Positions 21,504-35,167 are shown, counted from the first letter of the stretch. The stretch is DNA of 64,000 nucleotides from Alopecurus myosuroides (GCA_028641055.1 CM054058.1:82564020-82628019), one strand, 5' to 3'. A program made the numbers and translations. Notes: a model not told the origin generated them from the sequence alone.

Positions 21504-23082
21504 TGATGGTGCAGATCATGCAATCGTTGGGAGACCCCAAGAGGAGGGTGTGATGAGCACATCGGTAGGAGTTTTCCCCTTAGTTAAGAACCAAGGTTAT
21601 CAATCCAGTAGGAGAAAGAGGACCTCCGGAAGGTTGATGCCACTGACGGTGGTAATGGCTCTTCACCGGTGTCAGCAACAACGTGGAACATGCACACAAC
21701 ACAACCAAAATAGTTTTCCCCAATGGTACAGTGAGGTTCTCAATCTCATCGGTCTTGCTGAAAACAAACATTAGACGTATAGTGTGGAAAACAGTGTATG
21801 CTTGCAGTAAGTAAAGAAAGCAGGAAATTGTTGTGGTTTGTTTAATAGTGTGGAAAATGGACCGGGGTTCATCGGTTGACTAGTGGTGTCTCTCCATAAA
21901 GATAACTTCCTGGGTGAACAAATTACAGCTGGGCAATTTACAGATAGAGGTTGCACCGTAGTGCACATTATAACATGATGACTACTATGATATTTAGTGC
22001 GGGCATTACAACAAAATACATAGACCGAAATCCATCTGCATCTATGACTAATAATCCACCCTCAGGTTATTATCCGAACCGCCTTAGGTATTAAGTTGCA
22101 AGCAACAGATAACTGCATTAAACAATGTGTGTAATGTAAGCAACGCTTGTGTACGCGGGCACTAAAACCGTTGTTTTCTCCCTAGTGGCAATAACACGTC
22201 CTCCCCTGTCACGTTTCTGTCACTCGAGCACAGGAAAAAAGGAGGCATGAACCCACTATCTAGAATAAATACTCCCTCTTGGAGTCACTAGCAACTACTT
22301 GGCCAGAGAAACCACTAGCAACGGAAAGCATGCAAGATCACAAATAACATATGCAATAAAGACTATAATCAACTTCGCATAAGTTCAATATTCATCGGAT
22401 CCCCGCAAACACGGCATATAGAATTACATAAGATCAATCTCTATCATGATAGGAAGCTCACGAGATCTAAACATCGAGGCATATGAGGAGGAGACAACCA
22501 TCTAGCTACTGCTATGGACGCGTAGTCCAGGGATGAACTACTCACGCATCACTCGGAGGCAGGCTTGGTGATGTAGAAGCCTCCGGGTGACGATTTCCTC
22601 TCCGGAGATAGATCCAGAACCCCCTGATCTAGGGTTGACAACGATGGCGGTTGCGAAATTTTCGGGGATTTTTATCAGGTGCCTAGGGTTTTCCATCCGG
22701 GGAGAATAAATAGGCGAAAGGGCAGAGGCGGTGGAGTCCTGGGGGGCCCACACCCATAGCTGGCACGGTCAGGGTGGGGGACCGCACCACCCCTTGGTGT
22801 GGCCCCCCTGGTGCCCGTCTTCAACTCTCCTTCGGTGTTCTAGATGCTTCTGGGGGAAAATAGGCACTTCGGGCTTTGTGGGGTCCAATTTCGAGAATGT
22901 TTCCAGAACAACTTTTCTGAAACCAAACACAGCAGAAAACAGGGAACTCCACTTGCCATCTTGTTAATAGGTTAGTCCCGGAAAACGTATAAAAATGCTA
23001 TAAATAAGGGAGAAAACATGTAGTAATTGGCATAATATGATCATGGAGCATCATAAATTATAGATACGTTGGAGACGTATCA
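21504..23082 (-). repeat. 3' LTR of C
   Basis: A 1,579-bp LTR aligned with 42770-44356 and differing at about one base in ten over the first 280 bases. Minus-strand reading begins TGATACGTCTCC and ends CACCATCA. A TATA-like TATTTATTCTCC lies opposite 22705-22715. Confidence 0.9.
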
Positions 23083-25717
23083 AGCATCCCCAAGCTTAGT
23101 TCCTAATCGTCCTCGAGTAGGTAAACGATAAAGCAATAATTTTGAGGTGACATGCTACTATCATAAACTTGATCATTATAATGTAAAAGCATATGCACGC
23201 TGAGATCATAGAACTTCAAGCACAAACATGATAAATAGAACTATAATAATAAGCATAGCAATCACTTTGCATCATGAAGATGATTTTAAATAAAGAATCA
23301 TGGATAATAATTCAAAGAAAGATAAACGTTTGTTTCAGGTATAGAGAAAGCATGGCAAAGTGGTATTTAGATAGTCCTTAAGAGTGGGACAAAACATAAA
23401 TGCCAGGACACTTTCAAAGTTCATGAGGAAGACTAGAACAAATAATATCACATCATGAAGTAATTATTGATGTTTCTGGGACAAATGCACATAGAACTCA
23501 GAATGGCAAAAATGCTCTCTCAACTGTGCATAATGTTAGAAGATGGAGAGTCAACATAAAAGTAAAAGAAAGTCTCTTCGCAGAGGGAAGCAGGGTTCAC
23601 TCATGTGCTAGAGCTTTTTATTTTATTAAACAAAGGTATTAAAAGTTTGACACCGTGAAGGAATGTCTGTATTTTTTTAGGAGAGGTGTATGCTTATGTC
23701 AATGAATGGTAAACCGAAAATACAGTACGTCACAAGCCAACTGGATTCACAAGAGCGGCTCCCATGGTTAAGGACACAACTGGTGTAGAAGGTCATCCCT
23801 CTTTCTCTTCTGTTTAGACAATTAGGCTTTGGCTGATAAATCAGGGGCAAAAATAGTGAGAGAATTTGTTTGTATTAATTTGGTGCAGGGCACCCTGCTG
23901 CCAGCTCTTCTATCATTTGGATAAGCGGATGAAGCCACTAGTACAGGGTGTGAAATCCAATCAACAAGCGAGATAAAGATTATCTGTTGACGTCCTCATG
24001 AGCAAAAACAAGAACACAAAGCAGGAGTAATTTTGAAGGTTTTAAAGGTAACACATGAGCAATTTACTTGGAGTGGCTGTTAAATACCACATATAGGTAG
24101 GTATGGTGTACACAATGGGAAAACTTTTGTTAAAGTATTTTGTATGGACGAGTAGAATTCCATACTCAGTATATGTGGAGGCTAGCAAAAGACTGGGAGC
24201 AAAAAATCAAGAGAGCATAAGAGCCATAAGCATGCACGACAACATAAGCATCATTAATTAAAGCATAAGCGGTATCACAAGTTCAAAAACTAAGTGGTCA
24301 TGGAGGCTATTCGTGACTAGTTTGTAGTCATAAACATGGTGTGAGCATGCGCCAAGTCAACCGAATAAAACATTCGAAAGAGAATACCATATATTGATGC
24401 TTTACTATGACAAGAACAACTCATGAATCTTTCAAGACATATTAAACGCTCTCAACTATTTAAGAATATTCATGCTACTAAATAACCACAAGTATTTAAA
24501 ACTAAACTAACATTTATCATGTCATGAAAAAGTTCTAGTCATAGTCTATACAAGCTTCTACTAGTACTGTTATAAATTCTACATCAAGCAACAGTTTTCT
24601 TTTTCCCAACAAGCACCATACAAGATACGTTTTAACAAAAATACTCTTTATGATACAACAATAAAACTTTAGATTACTCTTATAATACTACTAAAACTAA
24701 CAGCTCTGATAAGAGATGCATGCAAAATAGGAGCTAAATAAATGTAGCAGCCAGACAGAGACTAAGAATACAACGTATTCTCATGAAAAAGCGGAGCGTG
24801 TCACTCTCCAACAAAAGAATGCTGGGGTCCAACCTATCTTATTGTAAAAATAAAAACAAACTCAAAGAAAAAATAAAACACCCTCCAAGTAAAGCGCATA
24901 AGGTGTGACGGAATAAAAATATAGTTTCACTAGAACTGACCTGATAATTTGTTGATGAACAAGGGGATGCCTTGGGCATCACCAAGCTTAGACGCTTGAG
25001 TCTTATTGTAATTTGCTGGGATGTACCACCGGGGCATCCCCAAGCTTAGGCTTTTCACTCTTCTTGATCACATCATATCATCCTCTTCTCTTGACCCTTG
25101 AAAACTTCCTTCACACCAAAATTCTCACAATCTTCATTAGCAACGTTGGTGCAATCAAAATAATAAAATTACATGGTTCAGTTTCAACACAAGAATAGCA
25201 ATCAAAAACACATTAGATACTTCCCCAACTTATTTTAGAACTCTTTTTCTCAAAAGAACACCAAAAGAAAGAGATTAAGATGCAAATGCAACAATTGGCA
25301 GAAATCTGTCAAAACTGAACAGCAGGTAAAGATCGATTTTTTCAAAAATCTTATGTTGCACAAATCAAAAAGTGGTCAACTAAGAAACCTTGCATATATA
25401 GCTCAGGATTAAGCACAAAAAACGCTCAGGTCATTTTGAATTTTGTGTGATTTTAGACGTATTTAACAATGGACAGTAGAAATCTGTTTCATACGTAGAA
25501 ATCCAAATATAGTCTCAACTTTCCACTAGAGGCTTTACTTGGCTCAACAAAAAGACAAAATAGAATATACAGAGGGGTTGCTAAGGAAATAGACAACACC
25601 AAGATTCAAAGCAAACAAAAGAAAACAAAGGAAAACTGAATGAAACAGAGAAATAAAACGGGTTGTCTCCTGGTAGCGCCTTTTTTTAACGCCTTTCAGC
25701 TAGGCCTAAAGAGCAAC
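23083..25717 (-). other. Non-coding internal region of C with repeated PPT-like motifs
   Basis: There are 2.6 kb of AT-rich sequence with no family-like ORF where pol would be expected. Three AAGCTTGGGGATGC-type motifs occur on the minus strand: at the LTR border (23083-23098), at 24981-24995 (decayed) and at 25031-25047. The first is the true polypurine tract. I see nothing else interpretable. Confidence 0.7.
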
Positions 25718-26143
25718 TCAAGTATTTTTAAGTGAAGAATCATGAACATCATAACTTGATATAATAATAGAGTCAAAAGTTAGCTTCATAATCTTTCTAG
25801 GAAAGTGTTCCATACCTTTCTTGAGGGGGAATTGATATTTAATACTCCCCTCTTTCATATCAATAATAGCACCAATAGTTCTAAGAAAAGGTTTTCCCAA
25901 ATCAATAGGACAAGAAGCATTGCATTCAATGTTCATAAAAAAAATCAACAGAGACAAGGTTATTGTTAACCATAATAATAACATCATCAATTCTACCAAG
26001 TGGTTTCTTCTTAGCATTATCAGCAAGATGAACATCCAAATAACAGTGTTCCAACAGTGGTAGATCAAGCATATCATAAAGCTTTTGAGGCATAACAGAG
26101 ATACAATCACGAAGATCACACAAAGCATATCAATAAAAATCAT
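25718..26143 (-). pseudogene. Protease-like domain of C, broken
   Basis: The Athila-type protease is recognisable in two frames. 26123-25926 reads MCDLRDCISVMPQKLYDML and HLADNAKKKPLGRIDDVIIM; 26000-25718 in the other frame reads ECNASCPIDLGKPFLRTIGA and KKGMEHFPRKIMKLTF. The active-site motif, normally DLGSSVSVMP, is DLRDCISVMP here, so the Gly after the catalytic Asp is replaced by Arg. A frameshift near 25930 separates the halves. Nothing pol-like follows. Confidence 0.75.
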
Positions 26144-26187
26144 TTACTTTTAACTTAATGATCGGCTCCCAACCATCATCTAATTTC

Positions 26188-27528
26188 CTAGGGATATATG
26201 TCAAGTTTCAACTTTTCTTCCCTAACTTTCATGAGAGCATTAGTGATATGTTTAGTAAAGGAAATATTCATGGCACTAGCATTGGGACTTCTAGCAAGAT
26301 TTTGTAGAAACATAATAAATTCAGAGATATTGCAATCATCAAAATCAAAATTATTATCATCAAAAGTAATGGGACCATTATCTCCTACATCCTTAAAACT
26401 TTCAACACTTTTATTAGAAGCAATTTCAGAAATTTGAGGCAATTTGGCATGTTTCACCGAAGGGGTGGGGATTGTTAACACCAAGTACTTTACCATTGAT
26501 AGTAGGAGGTTTACTAGCATTTGGAGCTTCAGTTTTACTAGTGGTTGTGATAGTGCAAACTTTAGACATATTATTCTTTCTAGCCAATTCATATTCTCTT
26601 TCCCACCTAGCACGTAATTCATCCATGAACCTAACATTACTGTTTATTTGAACTTGGATGGCATTCAAAGTTTTACTTTGTTTAACATCTTGTTGCAAAA
26701 CCTTCAGTTTTAGAAAATCAACATCAATAGCTAGGCTGTCTACTTTAGAGGCAAGAACATCTATTTTACCAAGCTTTTCCTCAACAGATTTATTAAAAGC
26801 AGTTTGTGTGCTAAATTCTCTAAGCATATTTTCAAGATCACAGGTGGATATTTTATTGCTATTGTATGAGTTTCCATAAGAATTACCATAACCATATTAG
26901 GAGGATACGGCTTATAATTGTTTCCACCAAAATTATTTATATAAGCATTGTTGTTAAAATTATTATTTCTAATAAAGTTTTACATCAACATGCTCTTCTT
27001 GAGCAACCAAAGAGGCTAAAGGAACAATATTTGGATCAACTTGAGCTTTGCCATTAACAAGCATAGACATAATAGTATCAAGCCTTTCACTTAAAGAGGA
27101 GGTTTCCTCAACAAAATTTACCTTCTTACCTATTGGAGCTCTCAGTGTGCCACTCTGAATAATTTATCATCATATCATCAAGAAGCTTTGTTGCGTTTGC
27201 CAAAGTAATGGACATAAAGGTACCTCTAGCAGCTGAATCCAATAGGTTCCTTGAGGAGAAATTTAGTCCTGCATAAAAAGTTTGTATAATCATCCAAGTA
27301 GTCAGTCCATGAGTGGGACAATTCTTCACCATAGTTTTCATTCTTTCCCAAGCTTTAGCAACATGTTCATTATCAAATTGTTTAAAATTCATTATGTCAC
27401 ATTCTCAGGGATATAATCTTAGCAGGAGGATAATATTTTCCAAAGAAAGCATCTTTACACTTAGTCCATGAATCAATACTATTTCTAGGCAAAGATAGCA
27501 ACCATTCTTCAGCTCTTCCTCTCAAAGA
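26188..27528 (-). pseudogene. Gag of C, middle and C-terminal part
   Basis: Continuing from 42329 across the D insertion, the minus strand reads RGRAEEWLLSLPRNSIDSW and CKDAFFGKYYPPAKI (27528-27397). A stop follows, then EHVAKAWERMKTMVKNCPTH and NLLDSAARGTFMSITLANAT (27392-27126), the Athila gag core. A Leu/Lys coiled segment with KVDSLAIDVDFLKLKVLQQD lies at 26827-26426, and a linker at 26637-26188. Several stops and shifts break the reading. Confidence 0.8.
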
Positions 27529-30500
27529 TGTCGCACCCGGACTTCTAGAGGATACTCGCAGTTCCGTTGAACAGTAGTAGATTGGATTACGGGGCTTACC
27601 GGCACCCGCATCTCTTACGAGTAGGCCAACACACGTATGTGTGACAACCAACCCCTACTGTTCATCGTCTACGTAAACCATCCCATAGAAATCAGAATAC
27701 TACCATTGACGTACTTCATACCATACACACATGGTACGTCAACGGCGTTTAACAGAATGATAGCACAACATATCTCTAAGACACAAATGAATAGAAATAA
27801 GTTGCAAATAGCTCTCACTAGAGCAGAGATAGCAAATACAATCATCCAGAGGACACATGTCCCAACATAACATCATTACAACACAGCGGAAGCATCCAAA
27901 ATGTCTGAGTACAGACAAGATCCAAATAGGCTTAAGAAGCCGGAAACAAAAAGACGGAGCCCATCCACGATGTCTCGTATCCTGCCCAGGTCCGCAATCT
28001 ACTCATCAGCAGCCTCGTCAAACTCCACGTAGTAGCCATCACGGGGATCCTCGTAAGCGTAGTCTGCGGAAACCACAGCCCCAAAGGGCCAGTACATAAA
28101 CGTACTGGCAAGCAAGACTCACAGTTCACCAAAGTGTAACCCGTCAACACCAAACACAGATGCTTTGGGTTCAACGGAAGAAAGGGGTGATACAAAAGAT
28201 GCGGCAGCTGGCTGCACTAACCACTACAGATACCTGATACAACTTCCGGCTAACAGAAAGGGGATAAGATAGCGTATCGTAACCAACTATAACTAACCAC
28301 CAAACAAACCCATCCTGGATCTCGCCCCTTATCCAAAGAAGCAATGCGAGGATAAACTCACACCGTTTGATTAATGATGGGTCAAGTTATTGTGTCAATA
28401 AGACTATTACTAGTCAAGTTATCATTAGTTAGGTGTAAGTTGTTCTGAGTACTTGTTAGCCAGTACTTTCACCAAGTCAACCATAACCGCGGAAAACACG
28501 GCTTCTCGAGAAGATTTACCCCTGCAGGGGTGCACCAATTTGGCCGTACACGTAAGAATAACCCGCCAGATGGAATGCCTCCCACCAAGCGGGGCACTCA
28601 ACACAACTCAACTCTTCTTCGCATCAAGCCCAAAGAACCCCGTGCAATTGAGCGCACGGCTAATCAAGCCCCACGAAGAAAAGGGGACCCTCATAGCACT
28701 CTAAGAACGTGTCTCCCTAAATGCCGACTACAAAAGTTCCACCCTGGTACCAAGGGTTCGCACCTGCATATGCATGCGGCAAATGAAAAACCCGAACTAA
28801 ATGAGGCGATTTGGACGAGATGCGAATCGAATCAAATTGAGGGGGGCGCCCATACACGCTTCCCACATGCAGATAGTGCGCTCATCATGGATCAGTATAC
28901 AAGACCCTTTTCCTAATTAGGGTCGACACTAGCAGGCCTCAAAACCACGTCGGGCCTCCTGCCGGTGCCTTATCATCAAATTATTATTACCTCAAAATTA
29001 ACAGGTTGTTATTTAACATCGAGCCCCAGAACATAATAGAAATATAGTAACAGAAAGTAACGGGTAACAGACTCGAGCAAAACAACCCTAAGCATGCTAG
29101 TAAGACACGGGCAACAATCAATGGGGTTATAGGTGTGGAGGTGAGGCTATATCAGGGTTAAAGGATAACATGTGATAGGATCGAACAGAAGCAACTATTC
29201 ATATGGCTAGCAGAAATAGACAACGGAAAGTATCGGTAACCAATGTTGAAAGGAACACAATGGTTCATGTGAGTGAATACTTGCCTGCAAACTCAGCAGC
29301 CTGGTACTGAGACAGATCCTCAGAAGGGGTGTCGTAAGGCTCGTCTGTCTCAACGTCGTCGTCTATTCGAGAAGAAGCAAATAAACAACGCAAAGAGACA
29401 AACAATCAATAACATGGCATAATGCACAATCATGGGATGATGCATGACCATTTAATTGATGCACCAAAAATAAACTAGTTGACATGGTAACATAACATAA
29501 TTAAATGGACACACATGCAAGTTGGGATTGCATATGGAAAGCCCATGAATTTAGGTTGAAATAATTGTTTTACAACTAATCAACAGGTGAAAGTGGATTA
29601 GTATGATGCATGGATGAGGAAAACAGAAAAATAACAACAATAGAAACCATTGAGATAAGGTTTACCAAATTTGGAATTTTATTTGTTAAGTTTTTGGAAT
29701 TTTTGGTTCCTTAAAGGTGTCACACAAACATTTGTTGTTTTCACCAATTAAAATTGTGCAAAAATAGATAACAAAGTTCATATTTGAAAAGAACACAAAT
29801 TTTTAGGTGGATTACATGTTTCAATTATTGGAAAAGAAATTACAATGATTTAATTATGAATTAAACAAGTTTAAACAAGATTTAAATGAAATTAATTCAA
29901 GTTTGAATTTATTTGAATTTTTATTTGTTCAAAACATTAAACCAAATTCATATTTGAAAAGGTTATGTTTTTCTGGTTTGAAAACATATTTTACATGTTC
30001 AAAAATAATTTAATTTGAGCAAGTTATGAATTTAGCAATTTTAAATGATTTAAACAAGGTTTAAATTATTTAACCAATTTTTATTATTCAAAACATGAAA
30101 CAAAATTTATATTTGAAAAGGTGGTTTAAAATAGCATGGAAAACATATTTTATTTGTGTTATTTGAATTAAGTATGAATTATTTATGCATTTAATCAAAT
30201 TTTAAATGAATTGTTTGAATTTGAAATTTGAATGCATTTGAATTATTCAAAACAGAAAACAAATGGTTTAACTAGGTAGAGAACTAAATTTGGTTCAACA
30301 AACATATTTTATTTTTATTATTTGGATTTATAAAATAAAAGTTATTAGCATTTTAGTGGCAGGGACCAATCTGTAAATGCAAAGGATTTGTTTTGAAAAA
30401 GAAAAAAGGCCGAAAAACTTATTCCACTCCGCAGTGGCTAGCTACAGCCACTGACAGAGGGGCCCGTGGCTGCGTGGCGCTCACGTGGAAGCAGAGGCCA

Positions 30501-31938
30501 CTTACAGGTGGGCCACGTGCGCGGGGATTAAATCCCAAAAATTTTGCGCCGCGGGGGCTCGAACCCTCGACCTGGGCGCGCGAGGGAGCAGTGCGCTGCC
30601 ACTGCGGTAGCTTCTGAAGTTGTTGACAGTATAGGTTCGATTGGAGGATAAGGTGCAGGTTCGATTGGTTTTACTGAAACTCTGAACTCGCTGTCAGAAA
30701 CGTACGGTGGCCGCCGGCGACGCCGCGCTCGCTGCGTGGATGCGTGTGCTCGGGCTGCGCATCGGGTGTGTGCTACGGTTGCTTGCAGAGGGGAGAGTGA
30801 GGGGACAGAGGCAGAGGTGCTGCTCACCAGCCGTGAAGTGGAAGCGGAGGCTCGGTGTGGAGGTGGACGCCGGCGACGTGATGAGGACGGCGGCGGCGCT
30901 ACAGGCCCCCTCGGGCTCAACGGAGATGTCGGGGATGGAGAGGGAGCAGTGGGGGATTCGTTCCCGCTGCTAACCGGAGGGAATGGTGGACCATGCGGCG
31001 GCGATCATCTCCGGTTCAGAGAAGGGTGGCGTCGGTGGATGGTGGTGCTGATACAGAGAGGGAGATCGGCGGCGAGGAGGGAGGTAGTTGGGGGCTAGGG
31101 TTAGGGTAGCATCGGGGAACCCTAGGGGGTAGGTTTTAAAGGGGGAAAGGGCGCACGGTGGCCGTCCCTGTTGCTACCGCGGCGACGTGGCCGTGCCGGA
31201 GGGCTTCCGTACAGCGAGAAGACGACCGAAGAGGTACGGGCCGTGGGGAAGGAAAAGGTGGGATGGGCCTGCGTGGGGGCACAGCCCACTGCCCCACTCT
31301 CTCTCGTTTTCTTTTTAATTTTTCTGTTTCTCTTTTTTTTTTGCTGAAATGAAATAGGAAGAAAATGATAAGTTTTTGGGTTAGGAAAATTCTAGGAAAA
31401 AATTGTATAGGTTAGTTATTACAACAGTAACAACTTTCCAACTTTTGTTTTCAAAAAAATATTTTGAATTTTGGTACTGTTTGCAAGTTGTTTGAAATTT
31501 GATTGAATTTTAATATTAATTGAAATAATGGAGCTTAAGCAAATAAGTTTTTAAAATTCAAGTTTAATTGGAAACAAGTGAATGAATTATTTTGTAATTT
31601 TCATAATTTCAATTTGGGTGCTGTTTGTAATTTGCAATTGAATTTGAAGATCATTTGAATTAAGTGAATTATTAAAAGCCATCATTTTAAATAGTTTGAA
31701 CCTTATGGTTTAATGGAAACAAATGGATGTTTTATTTGAACTTTTTATTTGGAAAAATGTAACAGAGCAAGTATGAAACAAAGCATTTGAATATTGTTTG
31801 AATTTAAATTGTGAAAACAAAGGAAAACAGATGCAAACAAAAAGAAAACAAATGCAATGATTAAGATGCCATGATGCAAAACAATAATAAAGCAAGAAAC
31901 AAACATTCTAGGGTGGTTTTCATACTTGGGATGTTACA
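27529..31938 (-). repeat. 3' LTR of D
   Basis: 4,410 bp, nearly identical to 37917-42323. On the minus strand: an AT-rich U3 with TTTGAATT-type words (31938-31320), a GC-rich block with a CCCTAACCCTAG telo-box-like word and a tRNA-like stretch (31300-30420), a second AT-rich block (30360-29560), then a region shared with the LTR of E (29400-27529). ORFs in the GC block on both strands are composition artefacts. Confidence 0.93.
30546..30610 (-). other. tRNA-like module in 3' LTR of D
   Basis: Minus strand: TACCGCAGTGGCAGCGCACT resembles a tRNA D-arm/A-box. About 26 bases later, GAGGGTTCGAGCCCC is a perfect T-arm/B-box core (GGTTCGAGCCC), preceded by AGGTC as in plant elongator tRNA-Met. The anticodon arm does not pair well. 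It could be a tRNA-derived SINE relic or a fortuitous mimic inside the LTR. Confidence 0.45.
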
Positions 31939-31975
31939 AAAGGCACCCCCTTGAAGGAATCGCGCCCCGAGATTC

Positions 31976-33619
31976 CTACTGAGATGAGAAAAGGTCCGGA
32001 TACTTCTTGCGAAGATCCTCTTCGGTCTCCCACGTTGCCTCTTTATCGGAATGATGCGACCACTGCACTTTCAAGAACTTGGTGCTCTTGTTGCGAGTCT
32101 TACGCTCGATCTCATCGAGAATACGAATAGGGTGTTCCTCATAAGATAGATCTTCTTGCAGTTCAATGGAATCATGATCAACTGCACGATCTGGATCTTT
32201 GAAACACCTCTTGAGTTGTGACACGTGAAACACATCGTGCACCTTGGATAGTTTTTCTGGAAGTTCAAGACGATAGGCATTTTCCGCACGCCTTGAGAGA
32301 ATGTTGAAAGGACCAATGTATCTTGGTGCAAGCTTTCCTTTCACACCAAAACGATGAGTGCCTCTGAGGGGAGTTACACGGAGATATGCCTTGTCACCAG
32401 GTGTATAGATCATATCCCTGTGCTTGCTGTCATAGTAGTTTTTCTGACGAGACTGAGCAATCTTGAGATTGTCACGAATGATGCGAACTTTCTCTTCGGC
32501 TTCCTTAACAATGTCAGGGCCTAAGAGTGAACGTTCACCAGCTCCAGACCAATTGATTGGACTCCTACATCTGCGGCCATAGAGTGCTTCAAATGGTGCC
32601 ATGCCTAGGCTTGCCTGGAAGCTGTTGTTGTAGGAGAATTCAGCATATGGAAGGCAATCCTCCCATTTCATGCCAAAGGAGAGACCACATGCTCTGAGCA
32701 TATCTTCGAGAATCTGATTGACTCTTTCGACTTGCCCCTGAGACTGAGGGTGATAAGCTGTACTGAACAGAAGTTTGGTGCCCAATGCATCTTGGAAACT
32801 TTTCCAGAAATGAGAAGTGAATATGCTTCCACGGCCTGAGCTTATTTCCAATGGAACACCATGAAGAGGAACAATCTTTGTTGTGTAGAGTTCTGCTAAC
32901 TGGCTAGCTGAGATTGTTTCTTTGACAGCAAAGAAGTGAGCTACCTTAGTGAGACGATCAATGACAACGAAGATTGCATCGTTGCCCTTCTTGGACTTTG
33001 GAAAACCAGTGACGAAGTCCATTTCAATCATGTCCCACTTCCACTCAGGAATTTTCAGAGGTTGGAGAAGACCGGCTGTTTTCTGATGAACTGCCTTAAC
33101 ACATTGACAAACGTCGCATTCAGAAACGTATTGGGCAATTTCACGTTTCATGCCAGGCCACCAATACAGTGTCTTAAGATCCTGGTACATCTTTGTACTT
33201 CCAGGGTGGATGGAGAGAGGAGTTTCATGAGCCTCCTTGAGAATGACATCTTTGAGACTTTGAACTTGAGGAACTGCAATGCGTCCTTCGAAGAACGCAG
33301 TTCCCTTGTCATCAATTGAGAAGGACTTAAATTTCTCCTTGCCTTCTTTGATGTGTTCTACCATCTTCTTGATTTCAGCATCACGAAGTTGTTCAGAACG
33401 AATCTTGTCCTCGAGAATTGGACTGGCTGTCAAGCTAGCAAGATAACCTTGAGTAACAAGACCAAGGTTCAGCTTCTGGAATTCTTCATGAAGTGGAGGT
33501 TGGCTTTCCATGATCATGAGATATATTGCAATACGACATGCGACTGAGAGCATCGGCCATAACATACGCCTTGCCTGGAGAGTAAGAAATGGTAAGATCA
33601 TAGTCTTTAATCTTTTCAA
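31976..33619 (-). pseudogene. Integrase and chromodomain of D, catalytic Asp lost
   Basis: This would insert element DNA, with the chromodomain steering it to heterochromatin. The His/Cys finger is visible (HPGSTKMYQDLKTLYWWPGM, CDVCQCVK, about residues 138-175). The core has the first Asp in MDFVTGFPKSK and the Glu in HPQSQGQVERVNQ, but the second Asp motif reads SGRGSIFTS instead of SDRGS, a catalytic Asp-to-Gly change. The tail has RYIGPFNILSR, VFHVSQLKRC and a chromodomain (RKTRNKSTKFLKVQWSHHSD, about residues 498-540). The first 35 residues of the frame are read in a wrong frame because of indels at 33520-33680. Confidence 0.9.
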
Positions 33620-34321
33620 TCATCTCCTTGCCTGAGGTTTAGATCTGGTTGAGTGAATGATGTATTTCAGACTCTTATGATCGGAAAAGATTTCAGTGCG
33701 ATTACCCAACAAGTATTGCCTCCATTTCTTGAGGGCAAACACAACTGCTGCAAGTTCAAGGTCATGTGTGGGATAATTTTGCTCATGTGCGTTCAACTGA
33801 CATGAAGCATAAGCTACAACTTGACGTTCTTGCATAAGAACTGCACCTAGACCTTGGAGAGATGCATCGCAGAATATTTGGAAAGGTTTGGTAGTATCTG
33901 GGCCAACCAGAACTGGTGTACAAGTGAGTTTAGTCTTCAGGAGATTGAAACTTTCATCACATTGTGGAGACCAAACGAACTTCTTGTCCTTCTTTGTGAG
34001 ATCAGTGAGAGGTTTGGCAATCTTGGAAAAGTTTTGGACGAAACGACGACAATAGCTAGCCAAGCCAAGAAAACTTCTTACTTGCTTCACCGTCTTAGGA
34101 GGTTTCCAATCAACAATTTCTTTAACCTTTTCTGGATCAATGGCTATGCCCTTGGCAGAGATGATATGACCAAGGTAAGCAACTTCTGGAATCCAGAACT
34201 CACATTTGGAGAATTTGGCATATAGACGATGCTCGCGAAGTTTCATGAGAGTGAGACGAAGATGTTCTTCATGCTCTTCCTCAGATTTTGAGTAGACCAG
34301 AATGTCATCAAGATATACCAC
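33620..34321 (-). pseudogene. RT palm end and RNase H of D
   Basis: Starts [17 protein letters not shown], the catalytic YLDD box, then [40 protein letters not shown] and RNase H with [16 protein letters not shown] (first Asp), [19 protein letters not shown] (Glu) and FSDHKSLKY (Asp). It ends in TGA at 33620-33622 after an out-of-frame tail. It is in the same frame as the preceding RT ORF, separated by a single TAG at 34328-34330 where a Lys codon is usual. Confidence 0.88.
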
Positions 34322-34327
34322 AACGAA

Positions 34328-35140
34328 CTAATCGAGGTATTCATGGAAGACAGAATTCATGAGTCGAGAGAACGTCGCCGGTGCATTGGTGAGACCAAAG
34401 GACATGACAGTGTATTCATATAGACCGTACCGAGTGGTGAAAGCTGTTTTTGGAATATCTTCCTTTCTGATCTTTATTTGATGGTAACCCATTCTCAAGT
34501 CCAACTTAGAGAATATTGAGGCTCCAGCAAGTTGATCAAAAAGATCATCGATACGAGGAATTGGATACTTGTTTTTGATTGTTTTCTCGTTAAGAGGACG
34601 ATAGTCAACAACGAGTCTCTTTGTTTGATCCTTCTTCGCAACGAACAGAGTTGGGCAACCCCAAGCCGAGGAACTAGGTTGAATGTAACCTTTTTCCATG
34701 TACATATCGATTTGCTCCTTTAACAGTTTCAGTTCAGGAGGAGCTATCTTGTATGGATGCTTAGAGATTGGAGCAGTACCTGGTTCAAGCTCGATCACGA
34801 ACTCAACTGCTCTGTCCGGAGGCATCCCTGGCAACTCTTCTGGAAAGACGTCAGGGAATTCACAAACCACCGGAACATTTTCAAGTAGAGGTAGAGGTTT
34901 TGAATCGAGGGTGTACAGCTGAACAGAACTTGATTCATTTGGAGAATAGACTATCTGGCCAGAGGGGTGGAACAGAGTTATTGACTTCTGAGCACAGTCA
35001 ATCCTTGCTTTATTAGCTTTCAGCCAATCCATACCAAGAATGACATCAATGTCAGAACTTCCCAGCAACATGAGAGAAGCAAGGAAAATGTGGCCTCCAA
35101 TTAGGATTTGATTATCCTTACTTATCTTGGAAGTCAACAT
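34328..35140 (-). pseudogene. Protease end and RT fingers of D
   Basis: 270 residues: [16 protein letters not shown] (protease C-terminal block ILGMDWL), [74 protein letters not shown] (first RT Asp) and [20 protein letters not shown]. It stops at a TAG just before the YLDD box. It is in frame with gag-protease upstream; a TAA at 35168-35170 separates them. Confidence 0.9.
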
Positions 35141-35167
35141 TTGAGATCCCGGGGAGTGAACGGTGAT

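Noticed and set aside
27637..28916. Plus-strand ORFs repeated near 38025-39287
   Set aside because: They are in the LTR of D, antisense to the element, without a recognisable domain.
30528..30920. 130-residue ORF repeated at 40914-41306
   Set aside because: Its presence in both LTRs of D comes from LTR identity; no domain, only Pro/Ser/Arg-rich sequence.
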